Assembly (NCBI GenBank): GCA_963169665.1
Contig: CAUJET010000142.1
Location: 37,780-101,779, forward strand
Direction of reading: 5' to 3'
Length of the DNA: 64,000 bases
From: Actinomycetota bacterium
Lineage (GTDB): Bacteria > Actinomycetota > Acidimicrobiia > Acidimicrobiales > Ilumatobacteraceae
Positions 34,362 to 43,455 of this stretch are shown one piece after another. Position numbers and translations under genes: made by a program. Under the pieces are notes generated by a model. The model made no database searches. It had not been told where the DNA came from and was given only the letters and a program-made list of their open reading frames with translations. How positions within the stretch are numbered: the first letter of the stretch is position 1; every line of letters starts with the position of its first letter.

Positions 34362-35343
34362 GGCGGATCCTCGGGTCGAGCCAGGCGTACGCGAGGTCAG
34401 CCAGGAGGTTGAACAGGATGACGGAGGCGGTGATGATCACCATCCAGGGCATGAGCTCGGGGAAGTCGCCGTTGGCCTCCGCCGTCAGGAAGAACTGGCC
34501 CATGCCCGGGTACTCGAAGATGCCCTCGGAGATGATGAGGCCACCGACGATCAGGCCCATGTCGAGGGCGGCGATCGTCACGATCGGCACCATCGCGTTG
34601 CGCAGCGCGTGCTTCACCAGCACCTGGCGCTCGCTGATGCCCTTGGCACGGGCGGTGCGCAGGTAGTCGCTGTTCATCACGTCGAGCAGCGACGCCCGCA
34701 TGTAGCGGCTGTACGCGGCGATCGTCTGGATCGAGACCACGATCACCGGCAGGATCATGTACTTCAGCATCAGGAACAGGTCGAAGCCCTTGTGTCCCGG
34801 CGGGTACATGCCCGAGGTGGGCAGCAGGGGCGAGCCGAACCACTTGGCCCACTGCACGGAGAACAACAGCTGCAGGATCACGGCGCTGATGAAGGGCTGG
34901 ATCGAGAAACCGATGAGGGCGCCGGTGTTGACGGCGCTGTCACGCAACTTGCCGGGGCGCAGGCCGGCGAACACGCCGAGGGCGAGGCCGATGCTGATGC
35001 CGAACACCGACGCGACCGCACCGAGGCGGATGGTGTTGACCAACGCGTCCTTGAGGTTCGGCCACACCGGCCGGCTGCCCTTGATGCTCGGCTGCCAGTC
35101 GCCCGTGAGGAAGCCGCCGAGCCACTGGAAGTAGCCCCGGACGTAGCCCCCGAAACCCTCGTACAACCCGTTGACCTCGATGTACTGCTGCATCTTCTCC
35201 GGCTGCTTGGCGATGCGCGGGTTGGAACGCGCATAGCTCGCGAGGGGGTTCGTCGACAGGCGCAGTGCGCAGTACACGACGAACGTGAGGATGAACAACG
35301 TGGGGATCGCCCACAGCAGGCGACGAAGAATGAAACGCAGCAT
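34354..35343 (-). CDS. Oligopeptide/dipeptide ABC importer permease (OppB/DppB type)
   Basis: A 329-residue permease with the N-terminal LRFILRRLLWAIPTLFILTFVVYCALRL helix typical of OppB/DppB, about six membrane helices in all, and the EAA loop YLRTARAKGISERQVLVKHALRNAM. A periplasmic loop of about 60 residues separates helices 1 and 2. AAGGGAG lies 7 bases before the ATG. It follows the binding-protein gene after a strong hairpin that probably lowers its expression relative to that gene. Confidence 0.92.
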   Translation of the reverse strand: MLRFILRRLLWAIPTLFILTFVVYCALRLSTNPLASYARSNPRIAKQPEKMQQYIEVNGLYEGFGGYVRGYFQWLGGFLTGDWQPSIKGSRPVWPNLKDALVNTIRLGAVASVFGISIGLALGVFAGLRPGKLRDSAVNTGALIGFSIQPFISAVILQLLFSVQWAKWFGSPLLPTSGMYPPGHKGFDLFLMLKYMILPVIVVSIQTIAAYSRYMRASLLDVMNSDYLRTARAKGISERQVLVKHALRNAMVPIVTIAALDMGLIVGGLIISEGIFEYPGMGQFFLTAEANGDFPELMPWMVIITASVILFNLLADLAYAWLDPRIRLD

Positions 35344-35362
35344 GCACCGCTCCCTTTCACGA

Positions 35363-35398
35363 GACAGCGGGGTCGATCTGGCGACCGACCCCGCTGTC
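35363..35398 (-). terminator. Strong intercistronic hairpin between binding protein and permease genes
   Basis: GACAGCGGGGTCG and CGACCCCGCTGTC form a perfect 13-bp stem with a 10-base loop. No U-run follows. In ABC-importer operons such a structure usually acts as a leaky terminator or mRNA stabiliser, so that binding protein exceeds permease. Confidence 0.7.
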
Positions 35399-35442
35399 GC
35401 AGGTGTGAAACTACTACTTCAGGCAGGAGCCCGAATCGAGGA

Positions 35443-37206
35443 TCAGAGGACCTCGACCACCGGCTCGCTGGCCATCAGCGGGGTGAGTTCGTACTCACCG
35501 TCGTTGGTGGTGTCGTACACGCCCATGACGAGCGGGAACGCGATCGTCCAGACGTACCACGACGAGTTGGCGCACTCGGTGATCGGGTTGAGGCAACCCG
35601 GCCACTGCTCGGCACCGATGACGATCTGGCCGTCACCGTCGACGTCGGTCCACTCGTTGAAGTTGATGAACGCCTCGAAGTTGTTGAGGTCGCCCTCGAC
35701 CGGGCCGCCGACCTTGTCGGTGCGGTACAGGCCGGACTTCGGGAACTGGAACGTGGGCAGGAGCACCCAGTCCTCGCGCATCGCAGCGATGGCGCCCTTG
35801 ATGAGCTCGGCACGAGCATCGAGATCGATGGTCGCGTCGGCCTCGAGCAGAGCGGCCGAAGCCTCCTCGTTGCACCAGCCCTGGCTGTTCTGACCGGCGA
35901 ACTCGTTCTCCTCGGTGGGGATCTGGTCGCAGGTGAAGCTGGCGGTCAGGTACTGCGGGTCCGGCGGTGCGGTCGAGATGTACATGCCGAGGTCGTAGTC
36001 GAGGCTTGGGAGACGCTGCTGGAACACGCACTCCGCTTCGCAGTTGTCCGCGACGACGTTGAAGCCGGCGGCCTGCAGCAGCGGGATGAGGTATGCCTGA
36101 GCGTTCTCACGGCGGCTGTTGCCGGCGTTGACCATCCAACGGATCTCGGGGGTCTCGCCGTCCTTGCTCCAGAAGCCGTCGCCGTCCTTGACCCAGCCGT
36201 CGCCCTCGAGGAGCGCAACCGCGCCCTCGGCGTCGTAGGTGCCCTGGAAGGTGGTCTCGTCGCAGTAGCGACCCGGCACGATCGGACCACAGGTCAGCGG
36301 CGTGGCGCCGTCGACGATGGGGACGTAGATCTGCTGGAAGAAGGCCTCGATGTCGATCGACTGGGCGAACGCCTGACGGAACACCGGGTCGGCGAAGGGG
36401 CCTTCCTGCTGCTGGAAGTACAGGGCCTCGTAGTCGCCACCGAACTGGATGGACACGGCGACGTTCGGGTCGCCGGCCACCGCGTCAGCGGTCTCCGGGC
36501 TGTACTGCGGGTAGATGAAGTCGACCTCGGAGGCGAGCAGCGAAGCGATCTCGGTCTCCTGGTCGGCCTTCGGCACGATGACGACCTTGGGCGTCACGGC
36601 GGCATCTTCACCGAAGTAGTTCTCGTTCGGCACGAACACGGACTGCGAGTCGCTCCACGACTCGAGCTTGTACGGGCGGTTCGAGAACGTGAACTCCGTC
36701 TGGAGGTCTGCCGAGATGTCGCTGCAGTCCTCGAACGCGTCGGCCTTCAGCAGCGAACCGGCGCCGAAGAGGCCACGGTACGGGGCGTAGACGGACTTGA
36801 ACTCGACGACGACCTGCTTGTCGCTCTCGCCGGCGCCGATCGAGATGATCTGGTCGTAGCCGACGGTGCTCAGCGAGCCGACGGTGCCCATGACGGCGTC
36901 GTACTGGCAGACGAAGTCGGCGGCCGTGATCGGCGTGCCGTCGTCCCACACCGCAGCGTCGGCGATGTCGTAGGTGATCCGCATGGCGGCCTCTTCGGCC
37001 GGCGCCTCGGTGGTGCCGGGTGCCTCGGTGGTCTCGCCGCCGGCTTCCGTGGTGGCGGGGGCCTCGGTGGCCTCCGTCGCCTCGGTCGTCGCGGGAGCTT
37101 CCGTGGCGGTCGTGGTCTCCTCGTCGTCACCGCCGCATGCTGCGGCGATGAGCGAGAGACCCACGACAAGTGCGGCAAACTTTGCGCCGCGCCTCGTGGT
37201 GCTCAC
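35443..37206 (-). CDS. Peptide/nickel-type extracellular solute-binding lipoprotein (SBP family 5)
   Basis: A 587-residue substrate-binding protein. The lipobox IAAAC gives a lipidated C24 after a signal peptide. Residues about 27-75 are a Thr/Glu/Ala/Pro-rich flexible tether, then the SBP_bac_5 fold begins with RITYDIADAAVWDDGTPITAADFV. GTG start with AGGAGGA 7 bases upstream. First gene of a five-gene importer operon, followed by OppB, OppC, OppD and OppF homologues. Several cysteines in the binding domain are unusual for the family. Whether it takes peptides, opines or something else cannot be told from sequence. Confidence 0.9.
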   Translation of the reverse strand: MSTTRRGAKFAALVVGLSLIAAACGGDDEETTTATEAPATTEATEATEAPATTEAGGETTEAPGTTEAPAEEAAMRITYDIADAAVWDDGTPITAADFVCQYDAVMGTVGSLSTVGYDQIISIGAGESDKQVVVEFKSVYAPYRGLFGAGSLLKADAFEDCSDISADLQTEFTFSNRPYKLESWSDSQSVFVPNENYFGEDAAVTPKVVIVPKADQETEIASLLASEVDFIYPQYSPETADAVAGDPNVAVSIQFGGDYEALYFQQQEGPFADPVFRQAFAQSIDIEAFFQQIYVPIVDGATPLTCGPIVPGRYCDETTFQGTYDAEGAVALLEGDGWVKDGDGFWSKDGETPEIRWMVNAGNSRRENAQAYLIPLLQAAGFNVVADNCEAECVFQQRLPSLDYDLGMYISTAPPDPQYLTASFTCDQIPTEENEFAGQNSQGWCNEEASAALLEADATIDLDARAELIKGAIAAMREDWVLLPTFQFPKSGLYRTDKVGGPVEGDLNNFEAFINFNEWTDVDGDGQIVIGAEQWPGCLNPITECANSSWYVWTIAFPLVMGVYDTTNDGEYELTPLMASEPVVEVL

Positions 37207-37497
37207 GTGGTTGTCCTCCTGATGGTGGTTCGGAGGGAGGTGTTCTTCGAGCCCGGAACCGCCCGCACCACGTGGGTCCGATGGACCCGGCACTGCGGCG
37301 TTCGACGGATTCGAACCCTCACGCCGTCCTCCCCGATCGGCGTGAGCAGGGAAAAGCTAGCACCAACACCTACCGACCGGTAGCAACGTCGTTTCAGATG
37401 TACGAAAAGTTGGCGCAAACGTTCCAGCAGTGTTTCGACCCGGTGTGGACACATTCGACGACACGGCGTCGCTGACGGGTCGCGCCTGGTCAGCGAC
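37207..37497 (-). promoter_or_regulatory. Leader and control region of the peptide-importer operon
   Basis: About 290 bases without a gene. On the minus strand a TAGCTT -10 box at 37354-37359 would start transcription near 37347. Immediately downstream is a 9-bp hairpin (arms CTCACGCCG 37318-37326 and CGGCGTGAG 37338-37346), then a 6-bp hairpin (GGGTCC/GGACCC, 37274-37288), then AGGAGGA and the GTG. Upstream, the palindrome CTACCG-AC-CGGTAG (37370-37383) covers the -35 position. I read this as a repressed promoter with a structured leader of about 140 bases; the -35 itself is poor. Confidence 0.45.
37370..37383. promoter_or_regulatory. Palindrome CTACCGACCGGTAG, possible operator
   Basis: Six-base arms around AC, over the expected -35 of the importer operon. 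Short perfect palindromes of this form are common TetR-type sites in actinobacteria. Confidence 0.5.
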
Positions 37498-37525
37498 CTC
37501 CCGACGAGGATCGGTGCCTCGGGAG
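37498..37525 (-). terminator. Hairpin after tpiA
   Basis: CTCCCGA (37498-37504) and TCGGGAG (37519-37525) can pair, beginning 2 bases beyond the tpiA stop. This is probably the end of the gap-pgk-tpiA transcript. Confidence 0.5.
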
Positions 37526-37527
37526 CG

Positions 37528-38295
37528 TCAGGCGCCGAGCTTGCAGATTCGTGCGAACTCGTCGGGGTCGAGGCTCGCCCCGCCCACCAGCGCACCGTCC
37601 ACGTCGGGCCCAGCCATCAGTTCGGCAATCGTTCCCGCCTTCACCGACCCGCCGTACTGGATGCGCACCTTCGCCGCCGCGGCGTCGCCGGCGATCTCGA
37701 CGATCGCTCCGCGGATCGCGGCGCACACGGTCTGGGCGTCCTCGGCGGTCGCGGTACGTCCGGTGCCGATGGCCCAGATCGGCTCGTAGGCGATGACGAG
37801 CGATCCGATCTGGTCGGCCGAGCGGCCGGCGAGCCCGGCGCGGACCTGGCCGAGCACCTTGGTCTCGGTCTCCCCCGCCTCGCGCTCCGCGAGCGTCTCA
37901 CCGACACACATGATCGGCGTCATGCCGTGCTTCAGGATCGCAGCGACCTTGCTGTTCACCATCTCGTCGGTCTCGCCGAACAGCTCTCGCCGCTCGCTGT
38001 GACCGCAGATCACGTACTCGACGCCCAGCTTCGACAGGAACACCGGCGACACCTCGCCGGTGAACGCGCCCTTGTCCTCCCAGTGGCAGTGCTGTGCACC
38101 GAGTGAGAACTCGAGCTTGTCCGCGTCGATCACCGTCTGGACGCTGCGGATGTCGGTGAACGGCGGGTGGATGCTCACGTCCACCTGTTCGAAGTCGTCC
38201 TTGCCCACGAGGTAGGCCAGCTTCTGCACGCTCTGGATGGCCTCGAAGTGGTTGTTGTTCATCTTCCAGTTGCCGGAGATGAGTGGCTTACGCAT
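37528..38295 (-). CDS. tpiA: Triose-phosphate isomerase
   Basis: A 255-residue TIM-barrel enzyme interconverting dihydroxyacetone phosphate and glyceraldehyde 3-phosphate. Key residues are visible: K11 in GNWKMN, the catalytic histidine in CGHSERR, the catalytic glutamate in AYEPIWAIGTG (loop 6 follows) and the phosphate-binding QYGGSVKAG. The ATG at 38295 overlaps the pgk stop by 8 bases, so translation is coupled. Third gene of the gap-pgk-tpiA operon. Confidence 0.96.
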   Translation of the reverse strand: MRKPLISGNWKMNNNHFEAIQSVQKLAYLVGKDDFEQVDVSIHPPFTDIRSVQTVIDADKLEFSLGAQHCHWEDKGAFTGEVSPVFLSKLGVEYVICGHSERRELFGETDEMVNSKVAAILKHGMTPIMCVGETLAEREAGETETKVLGQVRAGLAGRSADQIGSLVIAYEPIWAIGTGRTATAEDAQTVCAAIRGAIVEIAGDAAAAKVRIQYGGSVKAGTIAELMAGPDVDGALVGGASLDPDEFARICKLGA

Positions 38296-39403
38296 TGGGA
38301 GCCTTTCGGAGGGCCTCGAGGCCGGGGAGGTCGCCGAGCTCGAGCAGCTCGAGCGACGCACCGCCACCGGTGGAGACGTGATCGACCTCGTCGTCGAGGC
38401 GGAACTGGGCGAGCGCCGCGGCGGAGTCGCCGCCACCGACGACCGTGAAGGCCTTCGTGTCGGCCATCGCCTGGGCGACGGTGCGCGTGCCGGCGGCGAA
38501 GCGGTCGTCCTCGAACATGCCCATCGGGCCGTTCCAGAACACCGTGCGCGCGTCCATGATGATGTCGCTGAACGCCGCGGCCGAGCCGGGGCCGATGTCG
38601 AAGCCCTTGGCACCCTCGGGCAGTCGCACGCCGTACGTGGCGAAGTTGCCGTCGGCGTCGAGGCCGACGATGTCCTCGGGCAGGTGGATGGTCTTGCCCC
38701 GCTCGCCCGCCGTGTCGAGCAGGCGCTTGCAGGTGTCGACCTGGTCGGGTTCCCACAGCGACGCGCCGATCGGGTTGCCCTGCGCGGCGAGGAACGTGAA
38801 GCACATCGCGCCGCCGATGACGAGCGAGTCGACGGCGTTCAGGAGGGCCTCGACGACGCCGAGCTTGTCGGAGATCTTGGAACCGCCGAGCACCGCGACG
38901 AACGGGTGCTTGGGGTGGTTGCGGAGGCCGAGCAGGACGTCGACCTCCTTCTGCAGCAACAGGCCCATCGCCGACGGGAGCGTCTGCGGCGGGCCGACGA
39001 TCGATGCGTGTGCACGGTGGCACGCACCGAACGCGTCGTCGACGTAGGCATCGATGCCCTCGATGAGCGTCGCGACGAACGCCGGATCGTTGCCCTCTTC
39101 ACCTGCGTCGAACCGCAGGTTCTCGAGGAGCTCGACCCCCGGTGCGAGCTCGGCCAACCGAGCGCGCACCGGGTCCATCGAGTACTTCGGGTTCGGCTGC
39201 CCCTTGGGGCGGCCGAGGTGCGAGGCCGTCACGACCGTCGCTCCCCGCTCGAGCAACCAGTTGATCGTCGGCAGCGCGGCGCGGATGCGGAAGTCGTCGG
39301 TGATGACCCCGTTCTCCATCGGCACGTTGAAGTCGGTGCGGACGAGCACACGCTTGCCGGCGACGTCGCCGAGGTCGTCGAGGGTGGGGATGCGATCAGC
39401 CAT
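38288..39403 (-). CDS. pgk: Phosphoglycerate kinase
   Basis: A 371-residue two-lobe kinase making ATP from 1,3-bisphosphoglycerate. Family segments: VLVRTDFNVP near the N-terminus, SHLGRPKG, ENLRF, GGSKISDKLGV, and the nucleotide site WNGPMGMFE and VGGGDSAAAL. Slightly shorter than the common 390-400 residues because of trimmed loops, not truncation. Lies 9 bases after gap and overlaps tpiA. Confidence 0.96.
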   Translation of the reverse strand: MADRIPTLDDLGDVAGKRVLVRTDFNVPMENGVITDDFRIRAALPTINWLLERGATVVTASHLGRPKGQPNPKYSMDPVRARLAELAPGVELLENLRFDAGEEGNDPAFVATLIEGIDAYVDDAFGACHRAHASIVGPPQTLPSAMGLLLQKEVDVLLGLRNHPKHPFVAVLGGSKISDKLGVVEALLNAVDSLVIGGAMCFTFLAAQGNPIGASLWEPDQVDTCKRLLDTAGERGKTIHLPEDIVGLDADGNFATYGVRLPEGAKGFDIGPGSAAAFSDIIMDARTVFWNGPMGMFEDDRFAAGTRTVAQAMADTKAFTVVGGGDSAAALAQFRLDDEVDHVSTGGGASLELLELGDLPGLEALRKAPNA

Positions 39404-39412
39404 GACGCTCGC

Positions 39413-40435
<1,023 letters not shown>

Positions 40436-40524
40436 GACGGCCGTCCTTTCATTCCTGTCGAGTTGTCCTGTCGGGGAGCACCACCGCCGCCGGCATTCGC
40501 CAGCAGGGTCTGAGAGCCGTTGCG

Positions 40525-40553
40525 ACTGTACCCAATCGTCACGCCTGGCCAGG
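40525..40553 (-). promoter_or_regulatory. Putative gap promoter with palindromic CCTGGCCAGG
   Basis: TACAGT (40525-40530, minus strand) is a TANNNT -10 box; it would give a leader of about 80 bases. The perfect 10-bp palindrome CCTGGCCAGG (40544-40553) covers the -35 position, so a repressor or activator could act there. No consensus -35 is present. Confidence 0.4.
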
Positions 40554-40614
40554 GGTTTCCGCAGGGGCCAAGGTCCTGAGCGTGCCCGCGAGCGACAACT
40601 TGTGCAGATGCCCT

Positions 40615-40652
40615 GCATCAGCCGGGCAGATCACGCGGCGCATCAGCCGGGC
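40615..40652. repeat. Direct repeat downstream of rapZ
   Basis: GCATCAGCCGGGC occurs at 40615-40627 and 40640-40652, a 25-base period, immediately after the rapZ stop codon. Function unknown. Confidence 0.6.
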
Positions 40653-40656
40653 CGGA

Positions 40657-41505
40657 TCAGCTGCGCAGGTCGCGGTGCGTGACGCGGGGGTGGTGGCCCA
40701 TGGCCCGCAGCCACGAGGCGAGCTCCTCGGTGAGCGCCACCGATCGGTGGCGGCCGCCGGTGCAGCCGATCGCGATCGACAGGTAGCTCTTGCCCTCGGC
40801 CTCGTAGGCGGGCAGGAGCAGTTCGAGCAGGTGCTCGAACCGGTGCAGGAACTCGTTGGTCGCCGGTTGACCGAGCACGTACTCGCGCACGGGCGCATCG
40901 AGTCCGGTCTGCGGGCGCAGCTCCTCGATCCAGTGCGGGTTGGGCAGGAACCGGACGTCCATCACCAGGTCGACGTCGAGCGGGATGCCCTGCTTGTACC
41001 CGAACGACGTCACGGCGATCTGCATGGTCGAGCGGGTGTGCTCCTCGCCGAAGGTGGCGTAGATGAGCGCCTTCAACTGGTGCACGTTCAGGTCGGACGT
41101 GTCGACCACGAGGTCCGCCTCGGCCTTCACCGGTTCGAGCAGTTCGCGTTCACGCTCGATGGTCTCGGCCATGCCGGACGAGCTGTCGTCGAGCGGGTGC
41201 TTGCGCCGGCTGCTGCCGTACCGCTTCACCAGTTCGGGCGTCGCCGCATCGAGGAACAGGACACGAACCCGATGAGCGACCCGGAGCCGACGAATGGCAT
41301 CGAGCACCGCCGACGGCTCGGCCGTCGGACCGACGACCAGACCCAGCTTCGAGAGCGCACCGGTGCCGCTGCCCAGCTCGACGATCTTGTCGAGGAGCTC
41401 GATCGGCAGGTTGTCGACGACGAACCATCCGAGGTCCTCGAGGTCGTCCGCGGCCTGAGAGCGACCGGCGCCCGAGAGGCCCGTGATGACGAGGATGTCG
41501 GTCAC
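40657..41505 (-). CDS. rapZ: RNase adapter / nucleotide-binding protein RapZ
   Basis: A 282-residue P-loop protein of the RapZ (YvcJ) family. The P-loop is GLSGAGRS at residues 9-16, with arginine in place of the usual lysine, as in several actinobacterial members. The conserved second half includes FGYKQGIPLDVDLVMDVRFLPNPHWI and GCTGGRHRSVALTEEL. It binds nucleotides and, in Escherichia coli, steers RNase E to small RNAs; the actinobacterial role is less clear. GTG start overlaps the stop of the methyltransferase (GTGA). A TACCAT box also lies 7 bases before the GTG. Its usual partners yvcK and whiA are absent downstream. Confidence 0.93.
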   Translation of the reverse strand: MTDILVITGLSGAGRSQAADDLEDLGWFVVDNLPIELLDKIVELGSGTGALSKLGLVVGPTAEPSAVLDAIRRLRVAHRVRVLFLDAATPELVKRYGSSRRKHPLDDSSSGMAETIERERELLEPVKAEADLVVDTSDLNVHQLKALIYATFGEEHTRSTMQIAVTSFGYKQGIPLDVDLVMDVRFLPNPHWIEELRPQTGLDAPVREYVLGQPATNEFLHRFEHLLELLLPAYEAEGKSYLSIAIGCTGGRHRSVALTEELASWLRAMGHHPRVTHRDLRS

Positions 41506-42248
41506 GAAGGTGATGGTACGTGTTCCGTACGCCGTGTCCGCAGATAGAGCAGGCGCGGGATCGTGGCCGCCGCCTCGTACTCCTCGGCCCGGGCGATGAA
41601 CCCGGGCGGCGGGGCGGGCTCGACCATCCGCTCGAGGAGCAGCCCGTTGGCAGCCAGCGCGTTGACGTAGCGGCTGAGCGGCCGGTGGATGAACGGGATG
41701 AACACGCCCTTCTCCACCTCCTCGATCGTCTCGTCCTCGACGAGGTAGGGACCGATGCGCCAGTACTGCTCGGGCGGGTCGAGGAACTGGTCGTCGATCC
41801 ATCCGCTGTTCGGTGTCTGCAGCAACGGATGGTTGAGGAAGAAGCAGAACCGCCCACCGGGTGCGACCACCCGGGCGACCTCGGCGATCGCGTCGTCCAC
41901 GTCACGGATGTGCTCGAACACCAGGCAGGCGACGACGGCATCGAACGACGCGTCGGCGAAGGGCAGCTTGCCGGCGCCGGCCTTCATGAACATCGCTCCC
42001 CCGCCGCGCTCGTGCGCGACCTTCACCTGGTTCCACGTCGGGTCGAGCCCGATCACGACCTCGGCGCCGAGCTTCACGGCGAGGCGGCTCACCTGCCCGT
42101 CGCCGCAGCCGACGTCGAGCACGCGGCGTGCCCCGGCCAGCTCCTCGGCGGCCAGGGGCAGGATTTGCTCCTCGTACTCCGGATCGGCACCGTCGGTGAA
42201 CCCGTCGATCCACCACTCCGCATGCGTCTCCCACAGGTCGTCACTCAT
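41502..42248 (-). CDS. Class I SAM-dependent methyltransferase
   Basis: A 248-residue methyltransferase. Motif I is VLDVGCGDGQVSRLA (about 50-64), followed by acidic motif II VIGLD, motif III FADASFDAVVACLVFEHIRD and motif IV VVAPGGRFCFF; this is the UbiE/type 11 pattern. Substrate unknown. The ATG at 42248 lies 7 bases after a TAGTCT -10 box (42256-42261), so the gene is probably leaderless, and it is coupled to rapZ by a GTGA overlap, making a two-gene operon. Repeat copy A covers its -35 position. Confidence 0.88.
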   Translation of the reverse strand: MSDDLWETHAEWWIDGFTDGADPEYEEQILPLAAEELAGARRVLDVGCGDGQVSRLAVKLGAEVVIGLDPTWNQVKVAHERGGGAMFMKAGAGKLPFADASFDAVVACLVFEHIRDVDDAIAEVARVVAPGGRFCFFLNHPLLQTPNSGWIDDQFLDPPEQYWRIGPYLVEDETIEEVEKGVFIPFIHRPLSRYVNALAANGLLLERMVEPAPPPGFIARAEEYEAAATIPRLLYLRTRRTEHVPSPS

Positions 42249-42255
42249 CCCGGCG

Positions 42256-42261
42256 AGACTA
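42256..42261 (-). promoter_or_regulatory. -10 box (TAGTCT) of the methyltransferase-rapZ operon
   Basis: TAGTCT on the minus strand ends 7 bases before the ATG at 42246-42248. The matching -35 position (42279-42284) falls inside repeat copy A. Confidence 0.5.
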
Positions 42262-42273
42262 CGACCAAACCCC

Positions 42274-42316
42274 GCGATGAGAGATGAGTGGCTGTGGCGA
42301 CCGCATCTCTCATCGC
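42274..42316 (+). repeat. 43-bp palindromic repeat, copy A
   Basis: Perfect 13-bp arms GCGATGAGAGATG and CATCTCTCATCGC around a 17-base centre. Copy B matches it at 39 of 43 positions; the reverse complements of copies C and D match it at 38 and 39 of 43. Confidence 0.9.
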
Positions 42317-42335
42317 CCCTCACAACCACCCCGAC

Positions 42336-42378
42336 GCGATGAGCGATGAGTGGCTGTAGCGACCCGATCTCTCATCGC
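42336..42378 (+). repeat. 43-bp palindromic repeat, copy B
   Basis: Same orientation as copy A, 19 bases further on. It differs from A at four positions (9, 23, 30, 31), so its arms are imperfect, but the terminal GCGATGAG/CTCATCGC are kept. Confidence 0.88.
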
Positions 42379-42403
42379 GTGTCGTTCCACCGAGCACCGT
42401 CGA

Positions 42404-42409
42404 TAGGTT
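42404..42409 (+). promoter_or_regulatory. -10 box (TAGGTT) of the wHTH-nuclease gene
   Basis: TAGGTT lies 42 bases before the ATG at 42452. A GGGAGG ribosome site follows at 42442-42447, so unlike its neighbours this gene would have a leader. Confidence 0.4.
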
Positions 42410-42451
42410 GCGCGACGGCTCCCCCTCCCCCAACGTTCGACGGGAGGCACC

Positions 42452-43387
42452 ATGGACCTGGCCATTTCACAACTGCTCGCGTGGACGTCGAAGCACCACG
42501 CGGTCGTCACTGATCAGGTGCTGCGAACGCTCAACGTCAGCGTCGAGGCTCGCAAGCGGCTCGTGCGCGATGGGGTGCTCGAGCGGCTGATCGACGGTAG
42601 CTACCGATTCACCGGCGTGCCGCTCGACGAGCTCGCACGCTGCGTCGCCGCCAGCGCTCGACCAGGTGGGCTCATCGTGGCCGGACCCACCGCCGGCCGG
42701 ATCGACGGCCTCCGGCGAATGCCACGGGACAACAAGGTGCACGTGCTGGCGCCACCGGCGAGCAATCCGTCCGTCGTGCCCTGGCTCGTGCCATACCGCA
42801 CGGCGGCAATCGACCCGAGCCACGTGGTGATGCGCCCGGACGGGATCCGGATCACGCATCCAGCCCGCACGGCGGTCGACCTCATGCGGCATCTGTCGAC
42901 CTCGGACGTTCGGTCCGTGGTCGACCAGATCCTCCATCGCGGCCTCGCGTCGATCGACGACATGCGTGCGGTCGCGGAACCGCTCGCCACGCCGGGTCGG
43001 CGCTGGGCGAAGCGATTCCTGGAACTGCTCGACGCGCGGGGCGACGCCGCGGCGGCCGAGTCACACTGGGAGTCGCGGGTCGTCGGCGAGTTGCGTGCCC
43101 GAGGGCTCGACCTCGTCCCTCAGCACTGGCTCGACGTGCCTGGCTGGGGTCGCATCCGCCTCGATGCCGCGCTGATCCCGCTCCGCTGGGGCCTCGAGAT
43201 CGATGGACATCCGGAGCACTTCTCCGAGGACGGCTCGACCCGGGACGCAGGACGGGATCTGGCCTGCGATGCCATCGGATGGTCGATCAGCCGGGTCACC
43301 ACACTGGGGCTGCAGCAGGACTTCGATCGCCAGATCGAGACGGTCCTGCGCGTGGTTCGGCGACGTCGGCGGGATCTCGCTGCGTGA
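42452..43387 (+). CDS. AbiEi-type winged-helix protein with DUF559/Vsr-like nuclease domain
   Basis: A 311-residue protein. Residues 1 to about 53 form the winged helix of AbiEi-family antitoxins (AVVTDQVLRTLNVSVEARKRLVRDGVLERLIDGSYRFTG); residues about 54-190 follow the AbiEi middle domain (ITHPARTAVDLMRHLS, ILHRGLAS). The C-terminal part resembles DUF559/Vsr-like PD-(D/E)XK folds, with E207, D238 and E249-x-D251-G-x as candidate metal ligands. No AbiEii nucleotidyltransferase toxin is encoded nearby, so this is not a complete AbiE system. GGGAGG precedes the ATG. The gene is bracketed by two inverted pairs of 43-bp palindromes. Actual nuclease activity is unproven. Confidence 0.8.
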   Translation: MDLAISQLLAWTSKHHAVVTDQVLRTLNVSVEARKRLVRDGVLERLIDGSYRFTGVPLDELARCVAASARPGGLIVAGPTAGRIDGLRRMPRDNKVHVLAPPASNPSVVPWLVPYRTAAIDPSHVVMRPDGIRITHPARTAVDLMRHLSTSDVRSVVDQILHRGLASIDDMRAVAEPLATPGRRWAKRFLELLDARGDAAAAESHWESRVVGELRARGLDLVPQHWLDVPGWGRIRLDAALIPLRWGLEIDGHPEHFSEDGSTRDAGRDLACDAIGWSISRVTTLGLQQDFDRQIETVLRVVRRRRRDLAA

Positions 43388-43394
43388 ACCCGCT

Positions 43395-43437
43395 GCGATG
43401 AGAGTTGCGGTCGCCACCGCCACTCACGACTCATCGC
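43395..43437 (-). repeat. 43-bp palindromic repeat, copy C
   Basis: Inverted relative to copies A and B; its sequence matches the reverse complement of A at 38 of 43 positions. It begins 8 bases after the stop of the wHTH-nuclease gene. Confidence 0.88.
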
Positions 43438-43455
43438 CAGGGGTGGAGTCACGTG

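Noticed and set aside
37298..37322. tRNA-like T arm (GGATTCGAACCCTC on the plus strand) in the importer leader
   Set aside because: No acceptor, D or anticodon arms fold around it; the T stem has a mismatch and the region instead forms a hairpin (37318-37346). Probably a chance match.
34249..37383. A 1044-codon plus-strand open frame opposite the importer operon
   Set aside because: Antisense of three clear ABC-importer genes; sequence is Asp/Arg/Val/His-rich noise.
42452..43387. A complete AbiE type IV toxin-antitoxin system
   Set aside because: Only the AbiEi-like part is encoded; no nucleotidyltransferase (AbiEii) gene lies beside it, and the C-terminus looks like a nuclease fold.
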